This document shows, in pieces, positions 21,973 to 29,863 of a stretch of 33,092 nt of DNA (positions are counted from its first letter, which is position 1; each line of letters begins with the position of its first letter). Source of the DNA: Planctomycetaceae bacterium (lineage in GTDB: Bacteria > Planctomycetota > Planctomycetia > Planctomycetales > Planctomycetaceae); NCBI GenBank assembly GCA_028284885.1, contig JANQQW010000108.1:1-33092 (forward strand). The letters are read 5' to 3'. The translations under genes and the position numbers were made by a program. The notes beneath the pieces were generated by a model, which was not told where the DNA came from, ran no database searches, and worked only from the letters and a program-made list of their open reading frames with translations.

Positions 21973-23751
21973 ATGCACGGACGCATGCTTCCCCGCCTCG
22001 TCGTCCTCGCGGCGCTCGGGGCGATGCTCTTCGGCAACCTCGGCGGCGCGCGGCTCTTCGACCGCGACGAGGCCCTCAACGCCTCCTGCGGACGGGAGAT
22101 GTTCGAGAGCGGCAACTACGTCGTCCCCACGTTCAACGGGAACCTGCGGACGGCGAAGCCGGCCCTCGTCTACTGGCTGATGTCCGCGTCGTACGCGACG
22201 TTCGGCGTCACGGAGTTCGCCGCGCGGTTCTTCTCGGCCGTCGCCTCGCTCGGCACGCTGGTCTGCGTCTACTTCTGCGGTCGCCTGCTGTTCGGCGAAC
22301 GCGTCGGCCTGTTCGCCCCGGTCGTCCTGATGACGGGACTGCTGTTCGCGGCCGTCGGCCGGGCCTGCACGCCGGACCCGTTCCTGCTGTTCTCCTTCAC
22401 GCTCGCCATGACGTGCTTCGTCGCCGGAGTCGTCCAGAAGAACGGGCGGTTCGTCCTCGCGTCGCCCGACCCGCGCGACGGGCTTCCCGGCCTCGTCTGG
22501 TGGACGGCGGTGTCGGCCGCGATGGGTCTCGCCGTGCTGGCGAAAGGCCCCGTCGGAGTGATCTTGCCGACGGGCGTCATCGGGCTGTACTTGCTCTGGG
22601 CCACCGACGCCCGCCGTGAGATCGACCCGACGGCGAACGATCGACCCGCATGGCAACGATGGCTGCTCGACACCACCCGGCTGCTCTCCCCGGCCCGCAT
22701 CTGGAGGTGTGGCTGGGCGATGCGGCCGCTGATGCTCTTCGGAATCGCGATCGCCATCGCGGCCCCCTGGTACCTGCTGGTCAGCATGCAGACGAACGGC
22801 GAGTGGGGCTCGACCTTCTTCTGGCACGACAACGTCCGTCGGTTCACGAGTTCGCTCGAGGGACACGACGGCCCCATCGTCTACTACGTGCCGGCCATCC
22901 TGATCGGGTTCTTCCCGTGGTCGCCGTTCCTCGCCCACGCGATCTCCGCGGCGTGGAGAACGGGTTGGGTCGCCCAGGCCGAACAAGAGCCCGAGGCGGA
23001 CGCCCACCGCTTCCTGATCTGCTGGGCCGGCCTCGTCGTGCTGCTGTTCTCGTTGGCCGGGACGAAACTGCCGAACTACGTGCTGCCGGCCTACCCGGCG
23101 TTGGCCCTGCTCACGGCCCGGCAACTCGAACGCTGGGCCGCGTCCACGACGTGGGACCGCGGCCTCTGGCTCGGCGGCCTCAGCCTCGCCGTCTGTGGAG
23201 CGGGACTGACCGTCGCCGCCGGCGTGGCGGGACACTTCGTGTTGCTCGGCCACGAGTGGCTCGCGATCGTCGGACTGCCCTCGCTGGTCGCCGGTGTCTG
23301 CGTGTTCGTCTGGTCGCAGACCGGTTCGGGCGAACGACCGGTTCGGGCCCTGCTCGCCGGGGCCGTCGGCTGCGTCGTCGCCATCATGGGCGTGGCCGCA
23401 CCGGCCGTCTCGACGCAACAGGACGGCGTGACGCTCGGCCGGGACGCCCGCCAACGCGAACCCGAGGGCGGCAGCACGGCCGTCTTCGCCTACTTCGCCC
23501 CGAATCTCGTCTTCTACTCGGGCGGGCAGGTCACGGAGACGGCGAGCCCGCAGGAGGCCGCCGCACACGTCGCCGGCGACGCCGACGCCCTCCTCGTGAT
23601 CCCCGAGGACCAGTGGGACAACGTCCGTCCGCACCTGCCGGCGAGCGCGACGATCCTCTCCCGTCGCCGCGAGTTCCTGAAGGACCGCACGCTGCTCCTC
23701 GTCGGCCGGCCAGGCACGCTCGCCGCAGGCGACGCGAACGCCCCCCGCTGA
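21973..23751 (+). CDS. Family 39 glycosyltransferase (ArnT/PMT-like)
   Basis: The 592-aa polytopic protein starts at ATG 21973; ATG 21985 is a near alternative. The first periplasmic loop contains FDRDEALNASCGREMFES, with D32-E33 at the position of the catalytic acidic pair of ArnT/PMT-like GT-C enzymes, then PTFNGNLRTAKPALVYWLM. About 10-12 hydrophobic helices follow, ending near position 23400. A soluble C-terminal domain (about 480-592) follows, as in ArnT-like proteins. It would transfer sugars from polyprenyl-phosphate donors to lipids or proteins on the periplasmic side. The acceptor is unknown. Its stop lies 1 bp from the convergent sulfatase stop. Confidence 0.9.
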   Translation: MHGRMLPRLVVLAALGAMLFGNLGGARLFDRDEALNASCGREMFESGNYVVPTFNGNLRTAKPALVYWLMSASYATFGVTEFAARFFSAVASLGTLVCVYFCGRLLFGERVGLFAPVVLMTGLLFAAVGRACTPDPFLLFSFTLAMTCFVAGVVQKNGRFVLASPDPRDGLPGLVWWTAVSAAMGLAVLAKGPVGVILPTGVIGLYLLWATDARREIDPTANDRPAWQRWLLDTTRLLSPARIWRCGWAMRPLMLFGIAIAIAAPWYLLVSMQTNGEWGSTFFWHDNVRRFTSSLEGHDGPIVYYVPAILIGFFPWSPFLAHAISAAWRTGWVAQAEQEPEADAHRFLICWAGLVVLLFSLAGTKLPNYVLPAYPALALLTARQLERWAASTTWDRGLWLGGLSLAVCGAGLTVAAGVAGHFVLLGHEWLAIVGLPSLVAGVCVFVWSQTGSGERPVRALLAGAVGCVVAIMGVAAPAVSTQQDGVTLGRDARQREPEGGSTAVFAYFAPNLVFYSGGQVTETASPQEAAAHVAGDADALLVIPEDQWDNVRPHLPASATILSRRREFLKDRTLLLVGRPGTLAAGDANAPR

Positions 23752-23752
23752 A

Positions 23753-25156
23753 CTACTTCTTCAGCGGGATCTCCAGCTGCGACGGGGGCTGCACGAGCTT
23801 CTCGCGGTGCTCGGCGACGAACTTCGCCGCCGCCTCGATCACCTCCGGGTGGTCCTTCGCCACGTCGTGCTTCTCGGACGGGTCGTGCTCGAGGTGGAAC
23901 ACCAGCGGCGTCTCGTGCTCCACGCGGTCGCGGCGGTAGCCGGACTCGGTCACGTAGTGCACCTTCCACGGCCCCATCCGCACGGCGAAGACCCGCGTGC
24001 CACGGTAGTAGAGGACCGACTTCCGTGGGCTGGGCCCCTTCCCCGTGAGGACCGGCCGTAGATCGACGCCGTCGACGATGCGGTCGGCCGGCACGTCGCC
24101 GCCGGCCAACTTCACGGAGGTCGTGTAGACGTCCATCGTGCTGCCGAGCTCGGTCGTCACGGACCCGGCGGGAATGGTGCCGGGCCACCAGGCGATCGTC
24201 GGCTCCCGCATGCCCCCTTCCCAAGTGCTCCCCTTCCCCTCGCGTAAGAGGCCGGCCGAGCCGCCGTGCGTGCCGAACGGCAGCCAAGGCCCGTTGTCAC
24301 TGGTGAACCAGACGATCGTGTTCTCGGCGATGCCCTGTTCCTCGAGGGCCTCGAGAATCTGGCCGACGCCGTGGTCGATCTCCTGCACCACGTCGCCGTA
24401 CAGACCGCGGGGGCTCGTGCCGAGGAACTCGTCCGAGGCGAACAACGGAATGTGCGGGAGGTTGTGAGCGAGGTACACGAAGAACGGCTTCTCGGCGTTC
24501 TCCTCGATGAACTCGACCGCCGCCTCGCTGTACCGCTTGGTGATCGTCGTCTGGTCGGCCGGCCGCTCAACGATCTTCGTGTCCCGCATCAGCGGCACGT
24601 TCCAGTACTCGGTCTTCGGCTCCCAGAAGACGGCTCGCCCCTTCGGACCCTTCCCCCCCACGCGGTCCATGTCGTTCGAGTACGGGATGCCGAAGTAGCT
24701 GTCGAAGCCGTTGTTCGTGGGGAGGAACCGGGGCAGGTGGCCGAGGTGCCACTTGCCGATCGCGGCAGTCGCGTAGCCCCGGGCCTTGAGCGCCTCGGCC
24801 AGCGTGACCTCGCGCTCCGGGATGCCGCCGCCGGAGTTGGGGAACAGCACCCGCCGCTTGTCGCTGCACATGCCCGAACGAATCGGGAGTCGGCCGGTCA
24901 GCAGTGCCGCCCGGCTGGGCGTGCAGACCGACGCCCCGACGTAGAACTGCGTGAACCGCATCCCCTCGGCCGCCATCCGGTCCAGGTTCGGCGTGCGGAT
25001 GGTCGGGTGGCCGAAGCAGCCGAGGTCGCCGTACCCGAGGTCGTCCGCGAACACGATGACCACGTTGGGCGGCCGGTCGGTCTTCGGATCGGCAGATTCT
25101 GCCGGTCCGCTTCCGACGACGAGCAGCATCAGGGCGGCGAGCAACGAACGGGGCAT
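23753..25156 (-). CDS. Secreted sulfatase (arylsulfatase A-like)
   Basis: The 467-aa protein has a signal peptide (about residues 1-21) ending near ESA-DP. The formylglycine-forming motif is C78-T-P-S-R with following AALLTGR, the classical type-I cysteine sulfatase sequence. Calcium ligands are D38 and D39 in VIVFADDLGYGD. Further family segments are GKWHLGH, WFTSDNGPW and YRGTRVFAVRMGPWKVHY. It hydrolyses sulfate esters, probably of algal or host polysaccharides, in the periplasm or outside the cell. It needs a sulfatase-modifying enzyme elsewhere in the genome; none is in the window. No carbohydrate lyase or transporter lies beside it. Confidence 0.94.
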   Translation of the reverse strand: MPRSLLAALMLLVVGSGPAESADPKTDRPPNVVIVFADDLGYGDLGCFGHPTIRTPNLDRMAAEGMRFTQFYVGASVCTPSRAALLTGRLPIRSGMCSDKRRVLFPNSGGGIPEREVTLAEALKARGYATAAIGKWHLGHLPRFLPTNNGFDSYFGIPYSNDMDRVGGKGPKGRAVFWEPKTEYWNVPLMRDTKIVERPADQTTITKRYSEAAVEFIEENAEKPFFVYLAHNLPHIPLFASDEFLGTSPRGLYGDVVQEIDHGVGQILEALEEQGIAENTIVWFTSDNGPWLPFGTHGGSAGLLREGKGSTWEGGMREPTIAWWPGTIPAGSVTTELGSTMDVYTTSVKLAGGDVPADRIVDGVDLRPVLTGKGPSPRKSVLYYRGTRVFAVRMGPWKVHYVTESGYRRDRVEHETPLVFHLEHDPSEKHDVAKDHPEVIEAAAKFVAEHREKLVQPPSQLEIPLKK

Positions 25157-25396
25157 GTCGATCTCCGTGGGCGGGTCTCCGGTCGGCCTCGCATCCTACG
25201 GGGCCGAACGGCCCGTTCGCCAGCAGCCCGGCAGTCCCGGCAACCTGGGCCGACTCTGCCGATTCGATGAATTCCACCGATTGCAGCGAATTGTCCTTCA
25301 GTCACGAAGCACCGACTGCCGATGCCAGCAAGGACACAAATCTCTGCCCTCGCCTTCACGGCACGCACGGGCGGCTTCGCAGGACCGGTGGTGGCC
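25157..25396. other. Divergent intergenic region between sulfatase and MarR genes
   Basis: A 240-bp gap between divergent starts holds an AT-richer patch (about 25257-25300: ccgattcgatgaattccacc, then gattgcagcgaattgtcc) in an otherwise GC-rich setting. This could contain promoter or operator sequence. No clear palindrome typical of MarR operators was found by eye. Confidence 0.35.
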
Positions 25397-26110
25397 ATGA
25401 CCTCGTCGTACAACTCTCACGTGCACCCCTTCAACGTCGCCCGAGTCCCCTCGCAGGATGCTGCGGAACCGCAGCCCTCGACGGGACCGGCCGAACCGGC
25501 CACGTTCGCCGCCCCCCCGGCCGCAGCGACCCCGCACGCAGACCACGCGACGCCCGCTCCCGCCGAACAACCGGCCGCCCCGGCCCTCTGGCAGGCCCCG
25601 ACCTCCCACGACGAGCCGCTCCCGCCGGCCCCCCAGCCGACCCCCGAACAACGACAGGCGATCGAGCTCGTCTCGCGACTCAACCTCGTCGCCCAGGAGA
25701 CGAAGGCCGCTCTGAACGACCGGCTCGCCGAGTTCGACCTGAACGACATCCGCTACTCGGTCCTCTCGATCGTCCGCGAGGCGGCCGCCGAGGGCTGCTC
25801 GCAGTCGATGCTCGCCCAGAAACTGCGGCAGTCGGAGTCGAGCATCAGCACGCTCGTCGACCGCATGCGAACCAGCGGCCTGCTGTACCGGCTCCGCTCC
25901 AAGACCGACCGCCGCAAGCGGTTCCTGACGCTGACCGAGCGGGGCCGCGAACTGCTCGCCGCCGCCGACGCCAAGTACGGCAACTGCGTCGACGACATCC
26001 TCGACATCCTCTCCAGTGAGGACCGCACGATCCTCGCCACGCTACTCCAACGGCTGCTGCTCCGCATCGAAGGCCAGACCGACGGCCAAGTCCACACGCC
26101 GGCCGCGTGA
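25397..26110 (+). CDS. MarR-family transcriptional regulator with Pro/Ala-rich N-terminal extension
   Basis: From ATG 25397 the product is 237 aa. An upstream ATG at 25322 would add 25 residues. The first about 85 residues are low-complexity and rich in proline, alanine and acidic residues, unusual for a MarR protein (normally about 140-170 aa). The winged-helix domain follows: dimer helix (EQRQAIELVSRLNLVAQE), recognition region CSQSMLAQKLRQSESSISTL and VDRMRTSGLLYRLRSKTDRR, then wing KRFLTLTERGRELL. It probably represses nearby or its own genes in response to a small molecule. The Uma2 gene follows after 77 bp, and the sulfatase is divergent. Confidence 0.88.
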   Translation: MTSSYNSHVHPFNVARVPSQDAAEPQPSTGPAEPATFAAPPAAATPHADHATPAPAEQPAAPALWQAPTSHDEPLPPAPQPTPEQRQAIELVSRLNLVAQETKAALNDRLAEFDLNDIRYSVLSIVREAAAEGCSQSMLAQKLRQSESSISTLVDRMRTSGLLYRLRSKTDRRKRFLTLTERGRELLAAADAKYGNCVDDILDILSSEDRTILATLLQRLLLRIEGQTDGQVHTPAA

Positions 26111-26148
26111 CGCTTCCACACCGCGTGTCCCCACGCCGTGCCGCTCGG

Positions 26149-26157
26149 TGGTACACT
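26149..26157 (+). promoter_or_regulatory. Candidate extended -10 element upstream of the Uma2 gene
   Basis: TGGTACACT lies 30 bp before the ATG at 26188 and fits an extended -10 (TGn then TACACT). No good -35 is visible. The same TGnTACACT pattern recurs before the GntP gene. Confidence 0.3.
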
Positions 26158-26187
26158 GGGTGAGTCTCGTCACCGGTCGAGGTTCCC

Positions 26188-26754
26188 ATGGCCACTGAGA
26201 GCGTCGATCTCCGTCACACCGTTGCCGAGTTCCTAGCCGTCGACCGAACGGGCACGGGACCGCGACGTGAGTGGATCGACGGGGAGATCCGCGAGATGGT
26301 CGGCGCGAGTCACGAACACAACGTGCTCTGCCACAACCTGCTGTTGCTGCTCGGAAGCCGGCTGAGAGGCGAGCCGTTCTTCGTGTACCCCGGCGACATG
26401 AAGGTCCGAGTGCCTCGCGGGGCGTTCTACTACCCGGACGTGCTCGTCGTCGCCGACCCCCCGTCCTTCGAGGACGACCGCCGGGACATCGTGCTGGATC
26501 CCGTGGTGGTCGTCGAGGTGCTCTCCCCCTCCACCGAGTCCGTCGATCGCGGCGAGAAGCTCGCCGCCTACCGGGAGATCGGCTCGCTCGTCGACTACCT
26601 GCTCGTCGATCAGTCGGAGCCGAAGGTCGAACACCACGCCCGCACGCCAGACGGTTGGCACAGCGAGGTGCAGTCCGGGCTCGAGAGTTCTCTCACCGTT
26701 CGTGGGTGCGACTGCCGTCTGCCACTCGACGAGCTCTACGACCGCGTCCTCTGA
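26188..26754 (+). CDS. Uma2-family (DUF820) putative restriction-like endonuclease
   Basis: The 188-aa protein carries the PD-(D/E)XK-type core of the Uma2 family: YYPDVLVVAD (D84), DPVVVVEVLSPST (E110) and DRGEKLAAYREIG (K124). It ends with the usual beta-rich tail. CGAGG lies just upstream of the ATG. These proteins are very abundant and multi-copy in Planctomycetes and Cyanobacteria; nuclease activity is proposed from fold but the biological role is unclear. It is a complete single-domain protein and nothing marks it as part of a restriction system here. Confidence 0.9.
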   Translation: MATESVDLRHTVAEFLAVDRTGTGPRREWIDGEIREMVGASHEHNVLCHNLLLLLGSRLRGEPFFVYPGDMKVRVPRGAFYYPDVLVVADPPSFEDDRRDIVLDPVVVVEVLSPSTESVDRGEKLAAYREIGSLVDYLLVDQSEPKVEHHARTPDGWHSEVQSGLESSLTVRGCDCRLPLDELYDRVL

Positions 26755-26784
26755 CGCGCGAGCGTTCATCGGCCCGGCGTTCGT

Positions 26785-26793
26785 TGATACACT
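26785..26793 (+). promoter_or_regulatory. Candidate extended -10 element upstream of the GntP-type gene
   Basis: TGATACACT sits about 108 bp before the GTG at 26902. TTCATC lies 17 bp upstream of the TACACT hexamer as a weak -35. It shares the TGnTACACT form with the element at 26149-26157. Confidence 0.3.
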
Positions 26794-26901
26794 GCGGCCC
26801 GCCACGAACGGCGGTGCGTCGCGCTCGCGGCCGATTCGTCCGTTGCCTCCCCCTCGCTCGTGGTCGCGCACCGTGACCGACGAACGACGACGGGGGACGA
26901 C

Positions 26902-28548
26902 GTGGACGCACTGCCGACGCTGACCATTCTGCTGGTGGGGATCACGGTCGTCGTCGGGGGCATCCTCGCCCTCCGCCTGCACGCCTTCCTCGCCCTCGTC
27001 CTCGGCGGCCTCGCGGTGGCGTCGCTCACCCCCGAGTCAGCCGTCGTACGCTACGCGCTCGAACGCGACGGCACACGAGTCGAGACCTCGGACGGCGAGA
27101 CCTTCCGCTTCCGTGGGTTGAGCGTCGCCCCCGGCGACGGGCTGATCGTCCTCGTCGGCTTCTCCGGCAAGCCGGCACTGCTCCTGCGCGGAGCCGAGGT
27201 CGTCAACCAAGACACCGAGTCCGGAACGATCGTCGCCCGCGTCAGAACCGACGACGAGTTCAAGCACGAGGTGCGTCCCGGCGCACTCGTCTTCACGGCG
27301 GAGACGTTTGCCAAGGCTCGCTCCTACGCGAAGAAGTCCCCCATCGCCCGGCTCGCGGCCGGGTTCGGCAGTACGGCGGGGAAGATCGGCATCCTGATCG
27401 CCATGGCGTCGATCATCGGCAAGTGCCTGCTCGACAGCGGGGCGGCCGACCGGGTCGTGCGGTCGTCGATCTCGCTGTTCGGCGAGGGGGCCGCGCCGGT
27501 GGCGTTCATCGTCGCCGGCTTCGCGCTCGGCGTGCCGGTCTTCTTCGACACCGTCTTCTACCTGATGATCCCGCTCGGCAAGGCGATGCGGATGCGGACC
27601 GGCCGCAACTACCTGCTGTACGTCCTCACCATCGTCGCCGGCGCCACCATGGCCCACTCGCTCGTCCCCCCCACGCCGGGGCCGTTGTTCGTGGCGGAGG
27701 AACTCGGCGTCGACGTCGGCATGATGATCCTCGCCGGCTCCGTCGTCGGCTTCTTCACCGCCTCGTACGGGCTGCTGCACGCCACCCTCGTAAACCGTTG
27801 GTTCGAGCTGCCGCTGCGGCCGTCCGCCGAGCTCTCGCTCGAACAACTCGAGGCGATCGCCCAGACCGACGAGTCCGAACTCCCGCCGCTGTGGCTGTCG
27901 CTGCTGCCCATCCTGCTGCCGGTCTTCCTGATCGGCGGGAACGCCGCGCTGAATCTCAGCGGAGTCACGGTGCCGCGCCCGATCGCGATGCTGGCCGACA
28001 AGAACATCGCCCTGATCCTCGCGGCCCTCGTGGCGATGGGCATGCTGGCGTGGAAGAAGCGGTCGACGCGGGAGGAGATGCACGCCGTCGTCGCGACGTC
28101 GCTCGCCAGCGGCGGGGTCATCATCCTCATCACGGCGGCCGGCGGGGCGTTCGGCGGGGTGCTGAAGGAGACCGGCGTCGCGAGCCTGATCCAAGACCTC
28201 CCCAAGTCGTCGCCCGCCGTCGTCTGCACGCTCGCCTTCCTGATCACGACGGCGGTCCGCACGGCCCAGGGATCGGCGACGGTCGCCATGATCACGGCGG
28301 TCGGGATCCTCGCCGGGCTCGCCGAGTCCGGATCGCTCGGCTTCCACCCGGTCTACCTGGCCCTCGCCATCGGCTGCGGGTCGAAGCCGATCGCCTGGAT
28401 GAACGACAGCGGCTTCTGGGTCATCACGAAGATGAGCGGCATGACCGAGGCCGAAGGCCTGAAGTACGTCACTCCGATGACGGGCGTCATGGGCCTCGTC
28501 GGACTGCTCGTCGTGGTGATCGGCGTGACGCTGTTCCCGATGGCCTGA
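26902..28548 (+). CDS. GntP-family permease with inserted domain
   Basis: I start at GTG 26902 with GGGGGA just upstream, giving 548 aa; an upstream GTG at 26860 would add an unlikely hydrophilic leader. The protein matches gluconate:H+ symporter-like transporters: GFGSTAGKIGILIAMASIIG, GFALGVPVFFDTVFYLMIPL, HSLVPPTPGPL and a C-terminal AQGSATVAMITAVGI. Normal GntP proteins are about 440 aa. Here about 100 residues (about 46-145, DGTRVETSDGETFRFRGLSV to DEFKHEVRPGALVF) are inserted between the second and third helices. This insert is hydrophilic and beta-rich, so it may be a sensory or substrate-gating loop. The substrate is probably a sugar acid but is not proven. Confidence 0.88.
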   Translation: MDALPTLTILLVGITVVVGGILALRLHAFLALVLGGLAVASLTPESAVVRYALERDGTRVETSDGETFRFRGLSVAPGDGLIVLVGFSGKPALLLRGAEVVNQDTESGTIVARVRTDDEFKHEVRPGALVFTAETFAKARSYAKKSPIARLAAGFGSTAGKIGILIAMASIIGKCLLDSGAADRVVRSSISLFGEGAAPVAFIVAGFALGVPVFFDTVFYLMIPLGKAMRMRTGRNYLLYVLTIVAGATMAHSLVPPTPGPLFVAEELGVDVGMMILAGSVVGFFTASYGLLHATLVNRWFELPLRPSAELSLEQLEAIAQTDESELPPLWLSLLPILLPVFLIGGNAALNLSGVTVPRPIAMLADKNIALILAALVAMGMLAWKKRSTREEMHAVVATSLASGGVIILITAAGGAFGGVLKETGVASLIQDLPKSSPAVVCTLAFLITTAVRTAQGSATVAMITAVGILAGLAESGSLGFHPVYLALAIGCGSKPIAWMNDSGFWVITKMSGMTEAEGLKYVTPMTGVMGLVGLLVVVIGVTLFPMA

Positions 28549-28557
28549 GCACGTCGC

Positions 28558-29259
28558 TCACTCGGACGGCTTCGCGGTCCCGTTCCGCAGGACGTTCTCG
28601 GCAAGCGCGAGGGCATCGCCGGTGACGCCTGCCTCGCGGACCTGCCGGAGCGCCGCCTCCACGTCGTACTCGACGCGGTGCAACGTGATCTCGCCGTCCT
28701 CGACGATCGCGTACGACGCCCGCGGATCCCCGTCACGCGGCTGCCCCACGCTGCCGGGGTTCAGCACGCGCTTGTCTCCCAAGTCGAGGACGTACGGCAC
28801 GTGCGTGTGCCCCACGCAGACGACGTCCGCGTCGACGTCCTCCAGACGCGCTCGCCACGTCTCGACGTCGGGACCGACGTACTCGTCCATCGGGTCGCGG
28901 GGCGACGCGTGCACGAGGTGGAAGGCGAGCCCCCCCAGTTCGACGCGTTCGCTCACCGGCAGCCGACCGAGGAACCGCAGCCGGTCACCGTCGAGGAGTC
29001 TCCAGTGGAGCGGCCGGGTCGCCGCGGCGAGCGACCGAAATCCCGGCCCACCACGCGGAGTCACACGCTGGGCGACCGCGTGGTCGTGGTTCCCCCGGAT
29101 GCAGGCCGTCGCGTGCTCGCGGACCCAGTCGACGCACGGCACGGGATCGACCCCGTAGTCGACGAGATCCCCCACGACTAGGCAGTGGTCGAAGGACTCG
29201 TCGACGGCGGAGAGTGCGAGCCAGTTGGAGTGCACGTCCCCCAGGACGAGTGTCCGCAT
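28558..29259 (-). CDS. Metallophosphoesterase (calcineurin-like, YfcE/MJ0936-type)
   Basis: The 233-aa protein has all dimetal phosphoesterase motifs: GDVHSN (D8, H10), GDLVDYG (D31), GNHDH (N57, H58), a histidine in FHLVHASP and CVGHTHVPY. Size and the simple single-domain form fit the YfcE/MJ0936-type group, which act on phosphodiesters or small phosphoesters. No signal peptide is seen, so it is cytoplasmic. It converges with the GntP gene with a 9-bp gap. The physiological substrate is unknown. Confidence 0.92.
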   Translation of the reverse strand: MRTLVLGDVHSNWLALSAVDESFDHCLVVGDLVDYGVDPVPCVDWVREHATACIRGNHDHAVAQRVTPRGGPGFRSLAAATRPLHWRLLDGDRLRFLGRLPVSERVELGGLAFHLVHASPRDPMDEYVGPDVETWRARLEDVDADVVCVGHTHVPYVLDLGDKRVLNPGSVGQPRDGDPRASYAIVEDGEITLHRVEYDVEAALRQVREAGVTGDALALAENVLRNGTAKPSE

Positions 29260-29345
29260 GGTGCCCCCTGGCCGCAGGCCCTTGACCGCCGTGAATCGAC
29301 ACCGGTTTAATGCACCGATCGCCTCCCCGCAACGCGAGGACCAAA

Positions 29346-29657
29346 GTGTCCAGTCAGCAGTCTGCCAAGCACCTGACGTTGCGGGAGCTCTTCACCGCGG
29401 CCGAACACCAGTCCCGCGAACTCGTCACGCACCTCGACCTGAACTTCCTCCCCAAGGTGGAGGCACTTGCCAAGTTGGTGCGAACGGGCAAGCACGGCGA
29501 CGACCGGGCGAAGGTTGCCGACACGACGGTCCGCAACCACGCGGCACAGATCATCGAGAGCGAGAAGTACACCGCCCAGCTGTACGCCCAGCTGGAGGAG
29601 TACGTCCGTGCCATCGACCAGTCGGTGGACCAGATTCTCGAGTCCGGGGACGCCTGA
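29346..29657 (+). CDS. Small helical hypothetical protein
   Basis: I prefer GTG 29346, with GAGGA ending 5 nt upstream, giving 103 aa; an ATG at 29310 would give 115 aa but would leave this ribosome binding site unused. The sequence is almost entirely helical, with heptad-like spacing (LRELFTAAEHQSRELVTHL, AAQIIESEKYTAQLYAQL, YVRAIDQSVDQILE). It has no membrane segment and no recognised domain. It might form a coiled coil or helical bundle. It precedes the Ser/Thr kinase gene by 206 bp, too far to claim co-transcription. Confidence 0.65.
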   Translation: MSSQQSAKHLTLRELFTAAEHQSRELVTHLDLNFLPKVEALAKLVRTGKHGDDRAKVADTTVRNHAAQIIESEKYTAQLYAQLEEYVRAIDQSVDQILESGDA

Positions 29658-29863
29658 ACGTCCTCAATCGGCGGAAGTTCCGGCGACACTACCGATTCGG
29701 ACGAACTTCCCGGTCCTGCGGATCGTCAGGGAGACGGCCGTCGGTCCCACCACGGTTTTTCGGCCAGTGGCTGGGCGAAATCCGTCTGTCTCGGGTGGTA
29801 CGGACGAACTATCATTCGGGTGCCTCTCTGCCGCGCCGTTCTTCTCCCGCGACCCGACGTTCC

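Noticed and set aside
29225..29863. N-terminal extension of the kinase frame
   Set aside because: It overlaps the better-supported small gene at 29346-29657 and a 206-bp gap, with shadow-like composition; GTG 29864 is preferred.
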